Below, piece by piece: positions 1-5,677 of a DNA stretch of 12,483 nucleotides (the stretch's first letter is position 1; the number at the start of each line of letters is the position of its first letter). The position numbers were made by a program, and so were the translations under genes. Location of the stretch: NCBI GenBank assembly GCA_900552915.1, contig USBS01000051.1, positions 1-12,483 on the forward strand. Reading direction: 5' to 3'. Source of the DNA: an uncultured Sutterella sp. (GTDB taxonomy: Bacteria; Pseudomonadota; Gammaproteobacteria; Burkholderiales; Burkholderiaceae_F). The notes below the pieces were generated by a model. That model was given only the letters and a program-made list of their open reading frames with translations. It ran no database searches and was not told the DNA's origin.

Positions 1-1
1 C

Positions 2-106
2 GGTGCCAAGCGCATTCTCGTGCAGGCGCCCCCGACGGATCCCGCTTGGGCCGCCGTCAACGATCGTCTCGGCCGCGCCGCTGCCGAAAAGAACCAACTC
101 GGCTAA
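2..106 (+). CDS. C-terminal end of an unidentified protein (5' truncated by window)
   Basis: An open frame enters from the left edge and ends at a TAA at 104-106, giving the last 34 residues of a protein (start ..GAKRILVQAPPTD, end ..AAEKNQLG). The fragment reads as one beta strand followed by an amphipathic helix, but it holds no motif I recognise, so no function is assigned. The stop lies only 8 nt before the murI ATG and murI lacks a clear Shine-Dalgarno sequence. The two genes are therefore probably co-transcribed and possibly translationally coupled. This frame was chosen over the overlapping +3 frame because its composition looks like a normal protein while the +3 frame is Arg/Pro-rich, typical of a shadow. 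Confidence 0.6.
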   Translation, partial: GAKRILVQAPPTDPAWAAVNDRLGRAAAEKNQLG

Positions 107-114
107 GTCACCCA

Positions 115-912
115 ATGAGCTCCGCGCACGACCCGATCGGCGTTCTCGATTCCGGCCTCGGAGGTCTTTCGGTTTTGAAGGCTCTCCGAGAAGAACTGCC
201 CTGCGAGCAGTTCCTCTACTGCGCCGACTGCGCGCACGCTCCCTGGGGCGACAAACCCGAGAGCTACATCGTCGAGCGCTGTCGGGCCATTGTTCGTTTT
301 CTCATTGAAAACCGCGCCAAGGCGGTAGTTCTTGCCTGCAACACGGCAACAGCCGCCGCTGCTGACATTCTCAGGCGAGAGCTTACGCTGCCGATCATCG
401 GCATTGAGCCGGCCGTAAAGCCTGCTGCCGCACGCACGCAAACAGGCGTGATCGGCGTACTGGCTACCCGTCGAACCACCGAAAGCACACGCTATCTGTC
501 GCTTTTGAAGCGTTTTGCGGGTAACGTCAAAGTCGTCACCGTAGCCGCTCCCGGTCTGATGGAATGCGTGGAACGCGGTGAATTCAACAATCCTGCCACC
601 CGCGAGCTACTGAAGAAATATCTTGAACCGATCAAAGCCGCAGGCGCCGACCGACTGGTGCTCGGCTGCACGCACTACCCGTTTTTGGCCGACGCCATCG
701 CCGACATCATGGGCCCCGAAGTCGAAATGATGGAACCGGGAAAGCCCGTGGCCAAAGTGACTCGCTCGCGTCTTGCGGCACTCGATCTTCTCAGCCCCGA
801 CACACTTCAGAGCCCCATTTGCCGCTACTTTGTTTCGGGGGCGGAGGAACACGGCACAACGCTTCTGCGCCTACAGCCGGACGCTCAAGAAATTGAAGAA
901 CTCTCCGTCTGA
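115..912 (+). CDS. murI: Glutamate racemase MurI
   Basis: Cytoplasmic enzyme that interconverts L- and D-glutamate and supplies D-Glu for peptidoglycan. The 265-residue product has the usual family length. Visible motifs are DSGLGG at residues 12-17 (catalytic-site Asp and Ser), ACNTAT with the first catalytic Cys at C75, GIEPA near 96-100, and LGCTHYP with the second catalytic Cys at C185 and His at 187. ATG 115 was chosen because the conserved DSGxGG then falls about 12 residues in, as is normal. The frame stays open upstream to 46, but that extension is basic and Pro-rich and overlaps the preceding gene. No good Shine-Dalgarno is seen, and the start is 8 nt after the previous stop, suggesting coupling. 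Odd point: the substrate loop usually written DTAxxPYG reads DCAHAPWG here (residues 38-45), with Cys and Trp substitutions. Confidence 0.96.
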   Translation: MSSAHDPIGVLDSGLGGLSVLKALREELPCEQFLYCADCAHAPWGDKPESYIVERCRAIVRFLIENRAKAVVLACNTATAAAADILRRELTLPIIGIEPAVKPAAARTQTGVIGVLATRRTTESTRYLSLLKRFAGNVKVVTVAAPGLMECVERGEFNNPATRELLKKYLEPIKAAGADRLVLGCTHYPFLADAIADIMGPEVEMMEPGKPVAKVTRSRLAALDLLSPDTLQSPICRYFVSGAEEHGTTLLRLQPDAQEIEELSV

Positions 913-957
913 CGGAGCACGTACTACTTCTATCGTCCGAACTCACGACGCTTCAAC

Positions 958-998
958 GGTTCTAAAATCCCAAAAGTTTTTAGATTTTGGGAAGAACC
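958..998. promoter_or_regulatory. Long inverted repeat over the putative -10 and the ribosome binding site of the nitroreductase gene
   Basis: GGTTCT (958-963) and TCCCAAAA (968-975) form the left arm. TTTTGGGA (985-992) and AGAACC (993-998) form the right arm. All 14 pairs match; the only irregularity is an AAAA bulge at 964-967, and the loop is 976-984. The right arm contains the likely Shine-Dalgarno GGGAAG (989-994) of the gene starting at 1002. A competing short hairpin, CTAAAA (962-967) with TTTTAG (978-983), would leave that site free. A -10-like TAAAAT sits at 963-968, so transcripts starting there would lack the left arm. The repeat may therefore act as a DNA operator, or as an RNA hairpin only in read-through from murI. 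There is no T-run after it, so it is not a terminator on the + strand. Confidence 0.5.
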
Positions 999-1001
999 TC
1001 T

Positions 1002-1562
1002 ATGTCCGTCGCTCTTTTGAATGCTTTGCTTACGCGCCGCAGCCTCAAGCCAAAACACCTGACGGCTCCCGCTCCCACACGTGAAGAACTGACGCTTGCC
1101 GCTCGCGCCGCTTTGCGCGCCCCCGTGCACGGCGACGTATTCCCCTGTCGCTTCGTATTGGTGCCGGAAGACAAGCGCTCCCGCTTGGCCGATCTTTTCC
1201 GTGCCGCCTCCGCCGCACAAGGCGCTGACGCCGAAAAACAGGATCGTGCCGCAAGCAAGGCGCACAAGGGTCCCCAAATCGTAGCGTTTGTCGTCAACAC
1301 CGCGGGGGAATCGGATGCCGAAACTCGTGAGTCGCTCATCTCGGCGGGCGCTGCGCTGGAACAATTCCTGTTGGCGCTTAAGGCGCAGGGCTTTGCTGCC
1401 ATTACGCTTTCGGGGTCTGTTCTGAAGGACGAAAATCTGCAGGCCGCTTTCTGCAAGGATCCGACGGAAAAGCTCGTTGCCTGGATCACGATCGGAACGC
1501 CCGCCGAAGGCGTGGCGTTTGAGCCCGAAGCGGGAACTGCCCCGCTCTCCGTTTGGGACTGA
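1002..1562 (+). CDS. Nitroreductase family protein, YdjA-like (FMN-dependent oxidoreductase)
   Basis: A 186-residue protein with the layout of the short YdjA-type nitroreductases, which bind FMN as dimers in the cytoplasm and reduce quinone or nitro compounds with NAD(P)H; the physiological substrate is generally unknown. It shows an N-terminal LLTRRS (residues 9-14, FMN-contacting RRS in the family), AALRAPVHGDVFPCRF (36-51), an SAGAALEQFLLALKAQGF helix, and a GSVLKDENL segment. Compared with E. coli YdjA as I remember it, the conserved Trp of PW(H/R)F is Cys here, and the GIWRSG stretch is AITLSG, so an aromatic and an Arg are missing. ATG 1002 has a GGGAAG ribosome site 7 nt upstream; the TTG at 987 in frame has none. 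It may be functionally paired with the flavodoxin-like gene 123 nt downstream. Confidence 0.85.
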   Translation: MSVALLNALLTRRSLKPKHLTAPAPTREELTLAARAALRAPVHGDVFPCRFVLVPEDKRSRLADLFRAASAAQGADAEKQDRAASKAHKGPQIVAFVVNTAGESDAETRESLISAGAALEQFLLALKAQGFAAITLSGSVLKDENLQAAFCKDPTEKLVAWITIGTPAEGVAFEPEAGTAPLSVWD

Positions 1563-1599
1563 GTCCGCAAGCTTTGCCCGGAATTCCCAAAGTTGCCGC

Positions 1600-1627
1600 T
1601 TGACACCCAAAAACGAGCCGGTACATC
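1600..1627 (+). promoter_or_regulatory. Possible promoter for the flavodoxin-like gene
   Basis: A perfect TTGACA -35 hexamer lies at 1600-1605, in the 123-nt gap between the nitroreductase stop and the flavodoxin-like start. The best -10 at 16 nt spacing, TACATC (1622-1627), matches only 3 of 6 positions, so the call is weak. A direct repeat GAGCCGG at 1615-1621 and 1644-1650 overlaps the region. No terminator-like hairpin is seen in the gap, so co-transcription with the nitroreductase is also possible. Confidence 0.25.
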
Positions 1628-1685
1628 GCAAACTTCCGGATAAGAGCCGGCATCGGTCGGTTCGTGCTTTCTGGATGTCGGAATC

Positions 1686-2270
1686 ATGGACAAAGCTCTC
1701 TTTTCTCGCCGTACCTGCCTGCAAACGCTTTCGGCCTTCTGCGCCCTCCGCTCGGCGGCAGTACGCGCCGCGGATAAACCTGTGTCCGCAGGCAAACGAA
1801 TCCTTGTCGTTTATTTTTCTTGGGCCGGCAGTTCCGAAACGGTCGCCAAGGAAGTGCACCGAATCCTCGGAGGCGACATCGCCCGCATCGAACGCGTCGA
1901 ACCGTATCCGACGGTGTACGAAAAAACCACCGAAGTCGCCAAAGCCGAGAAAAGTGCAAACGCGCGTCCGGCCATTAAACCGATGCCCGACGTTCGGAAC
2001 TACGACATCATTGTCATCGGACACGCCATCTGGAGCGGAACCATGCCCATGCCGGTGCGCACATTCCTCGAATCGCAGGACTTTTCCGGAAAAACGGTCG
2101 CGCATTGGACAACACACGGCGGTTCGGGCTTAGGCGACAGCCAGGAAATTTTGGAGCGTGCACTCAAATCCGCCACGGTATTACCGGGTCTTGGCGTCTA
2201 CGGTTGGGGCGGCGTACGCGATATTGCGAGCGTAGGACGCTGGCTTAAGCGCATCGGATTGGCGAAATAA
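1686..2270 (+). CDS. Flavodoxin-like protein with probable Tat signal peptide
   Basis: A 194-residue protein of the flavodoxin_4 type. After a leader, the first beta strand (ILVVYFSWAGSSETVAK, about residues 39-55) carries the FMN phosphate-binding loop S45-T52. Further on are the family's IIVIGHAIWSGTMPMPVRTFLE segment, split here as VIGHAIWSG and MPMPVRTFLE, and HGGSGLGDS near the C terminus, all typical of FMN-binding flavodoxins. The first 29 residues contain SRRTCLQ (7-13), which fits the twin-arginine consensus, then a moderately hydrophobic stretch and an Ala-rich cleavage region before D30. This suggests export of the folded FMN protein to the periplasm. The hydrophobic stretch is short and interrupted by R22, so Tat export is likely rather than certain. 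Probable role is an electron carrier or quinone/flavin reductase; the partner is unknown. The nitroreductase upstream and the orphan ATPase downstream give no decisive clue. Confidence 0.85.
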   Translation: MDKALFSRRTCLQTLSAFCALRSAAVRAADKPVSAGKRILVVYFSWAGSSETVAKEVHRILGGDIARIERVEPYPTVYEKTTEVAKAEKSANARPAIKPMPDVRNYDIIVIGHAIWSGTMPMPVRTFLESQDFSGKTVAHWTTHGGSGLGDSQEILERALKSATVLPGLGVYGWGGVRDIASVGRWLKRIGLAK

Positions 2271-2284
2271 CGAGCCTTCGCAAA

Positions 2285-2324
2285 GAGTTCGGATAAAATC
2301 AGAAGTCGAGTTCTGATAAAATCA
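2285..2324 (+). repeat. Two tandem copies of a 17-nt repeat with overlapping palindrome upstream of the ATPase gene
   Basis: GAGTTC-N-GATAAAATCA occurs at 2285-2301 and again at 2308-2324, identical at 16 of 17 positions and 23 bp apart. Each copy contains TAAAAT (2294-2299 and 2317-2322), a good -10-like hexamer. Straddling the junction is a perfect palindrome, ATCAGAA (2298-2304) gtcgag TTCTGAT (2311-2317). The arrangement suggests a duplicated promoter or operator controlling the ATPase gene whose ATG lies 33 nt downstream. No matching -35 hexamer was found for either copy. Confidence 0.55.
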
Positions 2325-2357
2325 AAACCAAAGATTTTGTCGCTCTATCCCTTCGCC

Positions 2358-3587
2358 ATGTCCGCCGAACAAACCTACCTTCCGCGCACAATCGAATCGG
2401 TCATTCGAGAAACTTCGAAGCTCTTCAAAGTGGTTCTGCTTACCGGCATGCGTCAGACCGGCAAAAGCACCACGCTTGCGCATCTCGCCGAAAACAATCG
2501 AGCCCGCCTAGCGCTTGACAACGACGATCTGCTGAGGGAGGCAAAGCAAGCCGCCGGCATCTTCTTTGAACGTCATCCGACGCCGCTGTTGCTCGACGAA
2601 GTCCAGCGAGCGCCGAACCTTTTTCTGCAGATGAAGGCGGAAGTCGATTCCCGTCCGGACAAAGGACAAATCTGGGCCACCGGCTCGCAAAAATTTGCGC
2701 TGATGAAAGGCGTTACCGAGTCGCTCGTCGGACGTTTGATCCCGCTGGAACTCATGACGTTGAGCATCTATGAGCGCATCGGACTGGGATTGCAGCAAAA
2801 GCCGTACGTGCCGACGGTGGTTACGCGCGAGCTCCTCCCGATTCCTTCCTCCGATGAGGCCTGGCATACCATCTGGCAGGGTGCTTGGCCGGAAGTGGCC
2901 GAAGCGTCTCCCCGCGCTCGAGAGTTCTTCTTTCGTGCGCTATTGGAAACCTACCTGGATCAGGACATCCATCGAACGCTCGACATTGAGAAGCTTGCGG
3001 AATTCCACACTTTCATCTCGGCGCTTGCCTCGCTTACCGGGCAGGAGCTGCGCATCGGCACGCTCGCGCAAGCCGCAGGCGTCTCCGAACCCACCGTCAA
3101 AAAGTGGCTTTCGGTAGCCGAAGCCTCCGGCATCATTTATCTTCTGCGCCCCTATCTCGCCAACATACGCAAGCAGCTCGTGAAGTCGCCCAAGGTGTAC
3201 TTCACCGACACGGGCCTCGCCGCTTATCTTTGCGGTTTTTCAAGTCCCGAACAGCTCCGAACAAGCCGCGAAGCGGGTGCCTTTTTTGAAACGTTTGCCC
3301 TAATGGAAATCCTCAAAAGCTGGGTGCACAACGGCTCTCGCGCAGAGTTCTTCTTCTACCGGGACTCAAAGACCAGAGAGAAAATCGATCTGCTCATCCG
3401 CGCCGACGGCAAGCTGCACCCGGTCGAATTCAAATCGTCCGACCATCCGACTCCTGCTGCGATCAAAAACTTCAAGGTGCTACAGGACCTGCCCGAAGAC
3501 ATCGGGCACGGCGCCGTGGTTTGTCTTTCGCAAAAAAGCTACGCCCTGACGAACGGCTGCACCGTTCATTCACTCTGGGCGATTTGA
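2358..3587 (+). CDS. AAA-type ATPase with C-terminal DUF4143 domain
   Basis: A 409-residue protein of the widespread but poorly understood AAA_14 plus DUF4143 family. Walker A is GMRQTGKST (residues 30-38) and Walker B is LLLDEVQ (77-83, D80-E81). A sensor-like ATGSQKF follows, then GRLIPLELMTLS, then a segment resembling a winged helix (TLAQAAGVSEPTVKKWL). The C-terminal DUF4143 region shows a PD-(D/E)XK-like layout: E311 in GAFFETF, D344 in KIDLLI, and E357-x-K359 in VEFKSS, so a nuclease-like fold is plausible though activity is unproven. ATG 2358 is the first ATG; an in-frame TTG at 2337 would add 7 residues, and neither has a clear ribosome site. It stands alone, ending 11 nt from the stop of the convergent DUF72 gene. 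Function unknown; published relatives are variously treated as orphan ATPases found in gut and archaeal genomes. Confidence 0.9.
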   Translation: MSAEQTYLPRTIESVIRETSKLFKVVLLTGMRQTGKSTTLAHLAENNRARLALDNDDLLREAKQAAGIFFERHPTPLLLDEVQRAPNLFLQMKAEVDSRPDKGQIWATGSQKFALMKGVTESLVGRLIPLELMTLSIYERIGLGLQQKPYVPTVVTRELLPIPSSDEAWHTIWQGAWPEVAEASPRAREFFFRALLETYLDQDIHRTLDIEKLAEFHTFISALASLTGQELRIGTLAQAAGVSEPTVKKWLSVAEASGIIYLLRPYLANIRKQLVKSPKVYFTDTGLAAYLCGFSSPEQLRTSREAGAFFETFALMEILKSWVHNGSRAEFFFYRDSKTREKIDLLIRADGKLHPVEFKSSDHPTPAAIKNFKVLQDLPEDIGHGAVVCLSQKSYALTNGCTVHSLWAI

Positions 3588-3598
3588 GGCCGATTGCG

Positions 3599-4636
3599 TC
3601 AGATTTCGGTGAGGCTTTCGGCAATTGCGCGCATCGTAAGCGGCGCGCACCCCTCGGCCTTGTTGTTGGCGACCACAAAAGCGCGTACGCCGGAAGCTTT
3701 GGCTAGTTTCAAAAGCCACACGATGCCTTCGCGTGACACGATGTCTTCCTGCCGAATCCGATCAAACGGCGCCCAGTCGCGCTTAAGGCCCGCATAGGTG
3801 CCGTTCGCAGCGAGCGACCAACGCACCACGATGTCGCCGGCGGCTTGCCAGGGGCCCGTATCCACGCCTGGTGCATCAAAAAGCCGCAGCATGTCTGTCT
3901 GCCGCATGATGCTCGGCATAGCCGGATGAAGGGAAATCACAGGACGCACGCCCGTGCTTGCCATGGCCTTCACCCAGCGCGGCGTCAAAAGCACGCGCGT
4001 TCGCATTTCCACAGCAAGCGCCACCGCCTGAGAGGGCATCCTGGACTTGATCTGAGAAAAGAAGTCGGCCATCGTTTCGATGGCGGCATACTGAGCCTGC
4101 CGCTCGATCATTGCGTGCCTCGGAATACTCGGCATTTCAAAGACTAAGACACCTGCCTTTGTTCCCAAGCCTTCCATCGCCGGAAGCACGAAGTCTTCGA
4201 TCGCTCGATCGGCGTTGAGGTAATCGGGATTGGCATGAATGGGACGCCCCATGCGGTCGCGCAGGACGCTGTCGCAGACAATTTGCGGAGCCTTAACAAG
4301 AAACCGAAAGTCGTCGGGCACCTGAGCGGCAAAAGACGTATAAGCCGACGCGGGAAGCGGTCGGTAAAACGCTCGATCGATACCGGTCGTGCGAAAGATC
4401 GGGTGCTTCGCGTAGGCCGAAAGCCCCTGCTGCGCGAGTTCCGTCAAACCGGAAGCTCGCGACCAAACGATGCCGCGCCAGCCCGGAAAGTTCCAGCTGG
4501 ACGTCCCTAGGTAAATGTTGCGCGGCAGCTTCTGCGCCGTGCGAACAAGTTTCTTATCCGGCGGCTGCGCCAACACGGGGCCGCCCGCCGGGGGCGCATC
4601 GTCAAAAAGGCTCTCGGTTTCGAACCTTCTCGTCAT
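3599..4636 (-). CDS. DUF72 domain-containing protein (YecE-like)
   Basis: A 345-residue protein of the DUF72/YecE family, a TIM-barrel-like fold with no established biochemical role. The diagnostic start of the domain, YLGTSSWNFPGW, lies at residues 42-53, and the end carries the family hallmark VVANNKAEGCAPLTM close to the C terminus. Between these are VPDDFRFLVKAP and ALAVEMRT, matching the family's strand pattern. The first 40 residues are an unstructured, Pro/Ala-rich extension before the domain. ATG at 4634-4636 is preceded by a good GGGAAG ribosome site (plus-strand 4642-4647), 5 nt away. An intrinsic terminator for the upstream gene ends only about 7 nt before that site, so expression needs a promoter inside that hairpin region or read-through. 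Tail-to-tail with the ATPase gene. Confidence 0.9.
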   Translation of the reverse strand: MTRRFETESLFDDAPPAGGPVLAQPPDKKLVRTAQKLPRNIYLGTSSWNFPGWRGIVWSRASGLTELAQQGLSAYAKHPIFRTTGIDRAFYRPLPASAYTSFAAQVPDDFRFLVKAPQIVCDSVLRDRMGRPIHANPDYLNADRAIEDFVLPAMEGLGTKAGVLVFEMPSIPRHAMIERQAQYAAIETMADFFSQIKSRMPSQAVALAVEMRTRVLLTPRWVKAMASTGVRPVISLHPAMPSIMRQTDMLRLFDAPGVDTGPWQAAGDIVVRWSLAANGTYAGLKRDWAPFDRIRQEDIVSREGIVWLLKLAKASGVRAFVVANNKAEGCAPLTMRAIAESLTEI

Positions 4637-4652
4637 TCAGGCTTCCCATGTA

Positions 4653-4701
4653 CAAAAAACCCGCGCCCCGGCTGCAGAGTCTGCAGCAAGAGGTGCGGGT
4701 T
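4653..4701 (-). terminator. Intrinsic terminator of the Spy-like gene, directly upstream of the DUF72 ribosome site
   Basis: Read on the minus strand, AACCCGC (plus 4695-4701) pairs with GCGGGTT (plus 4658-4664) and is followed by a six-U run (plus A4654-4659). The stem continues with C4666-G4693 and C4667-G4692. An inner 7-bp hairpin GCTGCAG/CTGCAGC (4671-4677, 4681-4687) with loop AGT caps it. On the plus strand there is no comparable T-run, so the direction is minus. Confidence 0.8.
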
Positions 4702-4707
4702 CGGTTT

Positions 4708-4726
4708 AATCCTCTATGAGAGGATT
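4708..4726. repeat. Perfect 8-bp hairpin after the Spy-like gene
   Basis: AATCCTCT (4708-4715) and AGAGGATT (4719-4726) are perfect inverted repeats with a 3-nt loop, lying 16 nt beyond the Spy-like stop codon and 6 nt before the terminator stem. It has no U-run on either strand. It could be a 3' mRNA-stabilising hairpin or an operator; a TAGAAT on the minus strand (plus 4724-4729) overlaps one arm. Confidence 0.55.
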
Positions 4727-4742
4727 CTATCCGTTGAAGCCG

Positions 4743-5372
4743 TTACCAACGGCAGCCCGGGCCATAACCGTAGTGGCGGTAGCCGTGACGCGGGCCGTGC
4801 CAGCCCCAGCCGTCGCCGGCTCTCGGTCCCATCCCGTAAACGCTGCCGGGACCGCCCGCGCAACCCGGACCCATCATGCCGCAACCGGGACCGTAGCCCC
4901 AATCGCCGCGGTAGTGATGACGCGGACCGTACATGCCGCCGCGGGGACCCATGCCGCGACCGTAGCCCGGACCCATGCCGTAGCCGGGTTCATACTCATC
5001 CATGATCGCCTTCTGCTCGGGCGTCAGAGCCTTGTCAAGTTCGGCGCGTGCGGCGGAAATCTGCTTGAGCATGTCGGCGCGAACCTTCATGTGCTCGGCA
5101 CGCAGATCCATGGCTTCGGTGCGCGTGGCCGGACGCTTGCCGCCGTTGGCTTCGTGCCAGGCGAAGTGCTTGGACGCAATCTGCTGACGGCTTGCGACGT
5201 ACTTGTTGAAGGCGTCTTTGGCGGGGCCCGAAAGCTTCATGCCCTGAGCCAGTTCCGCGTAGTCGTCTGCCATCTGCTGTGCGCAAGGAGCCGTGTCGGC
5301 TGCAAGAGCCGTGCCGGCAAATCCGGCAATAACTGCGAATGCTGCTACTGCAAATGTCGTCTTGGTCGTCAT
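4743..5372 (-). CDS. Spy/CpxP-like periplasmic protein with Gly/His/Met/Cys-rich tail
   Basis: A 209-residue protein. Residues 1-24 are a Sec signal peptide (hydrophobic AVAAFAVIAGFAGTA, cleavage after ALA at 24). Residues about 30-127 are helical and charged, and contain LTPEQ (116-120), the LTxxQ motif of the Spy/CpxP family of periplasmic chaperones and metal-stress proteins. Residues 128-209 form a low-complexity tail rich in Gly, Tyr, Pro, Arg, with 5 His, 6 Met and 3 Cys, plausible metal ligands. A unit of about 25 residues is duplicated within it. ATG 5372 was chosen over the in-frame start at 5465 because it begins the signal peptide and is preceded by GAGGTGAG 4-5 nt away. Family knowledge suggests envelope-stress or metal (Cu, Ni, Zn) protection; the metal role is inferred from composition. 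Divergent from purB, with its own terminator. Confidence 0.85.
   Translation of the reverse strand: MTTKTTFAVAAFAVIAGFAGTALAADTAPCAQQMADDYAELAQGMKLSGPAKDAFNKYVASRQQIASKHFAWHEANGGKRPATRTEAMDLRAEHMKVRADMLKQISAARAELDKALTPEQKAIMDEYEPGYGMGPGYGRGMGPRGGMYGPRHHYRGDWGYGPGCGMMGPGCAGGPGSVYGMGPRAGDGWGWHGPRHGYRHYGYGPGCRW
4752..4832 (-). repeat. Second copy of the duplicated tail unit in the Spy-like protein
   Basis: Residues 181-207 repeat the pattern of residues 141-164: they begin MGPR, pass through GPRHxYR and end GYGPGC. The start-to-start distance is 40 residues (120 nt). Both copies place two His next to the GPR and a Cys at the end. Confidence 0.7.
4881..4952 (-). repeat. First copy of the duplicated tail unit in the Spy-like protein
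   Basis: Residues 141-164 begin MGPR, contain YGPRHHYR (148-155) and end GYGPGC (159-164). The matching copy is at residues 181-207. The pairing indicates an internal duplication of a Gly/Tyr/His/Cys module rather than random low complexity. Confidence 0.7.
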
Positions 5373-5409
5373 ATTCTCACCTCTAGTTGGGAATGAGCGC
5401 TTGCTCTGT

Positions 5410-5440
5410 TTTTTACGGGCTTCGAGCACTCCCGTGTCGA
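5410..5440 (-). promoter_or_regulatory. Possible promoter of the Spy-like gene
   Basis: On the minus strand TCGACA (plus 5435-5440, 5 of 6 to TTGACA) and TAAAAA (plus 5410-5415, 4 of 6 to TATAAT) are separated by 19 nt, longer than the ideal 17. A start here would give a leader of about 30 nt that includes the GAGGTGAG ribosome site. Confidence 0.3.
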
Positions 5441-5608
5441 AGTGTTGTGTTTCCTGAGGCGGCATTTCGAGCGTTTTTCCACTCGTTTTTGCGTTCCTCT
5501 TCTTAAGGTGAACTTTACGCCGAGGCTTCGCAAAGAAACGTTAAGACAAGGCAAATCCGAGTAAAGGCCATTTGCACAAAAAGACCGATGAGAGCCTGCT
5601 CGACAAGC

Positions 5609-5614
5609 TAAAAT
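5609..5614 (+). promoter_or_regulatory. Putative -10 element of purB
   Basis: TAAAAT, 5 of 6 to TATAAT, 63 nt before the purB ATG. The same hexamer occurs upstream of several other + strand genes here (963, 2294, 2317, 8159). No good -35 is seen at the expected distance. Confidence 0.35.
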
Positions 5615-5677
5615 ATCAGGATTGATCAGAAACGCCGAGCGCATTCCGTTTGCGCTCATTTCTTTTAAGAAACACAT

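Larger units (their letters stand above)
5373..5677. other. 305-bp divergent intergenic region between the Spy-like gene and purB
   Basis: No convincing gene is present. The long minus-strand frame crossing it is a shadow of purB. It must hold both promoters. It is locally richer in T and A than the flanking genes, with T-runs and a repeated CGTTTTT near 5471-5491. I found no clear CpxR-type box (paired GTAAA) for the Spy-like gene. Confidence 0.6.

Noticed and set aside
930..2117. 395-residue minus-strand open frame opposite the nitroreductase and flavodoxin-like genes
   Set aside because: It is Arg/Ser-rich, covers two recognisable genes and an intergenic gap on the other strand, and has no motif.
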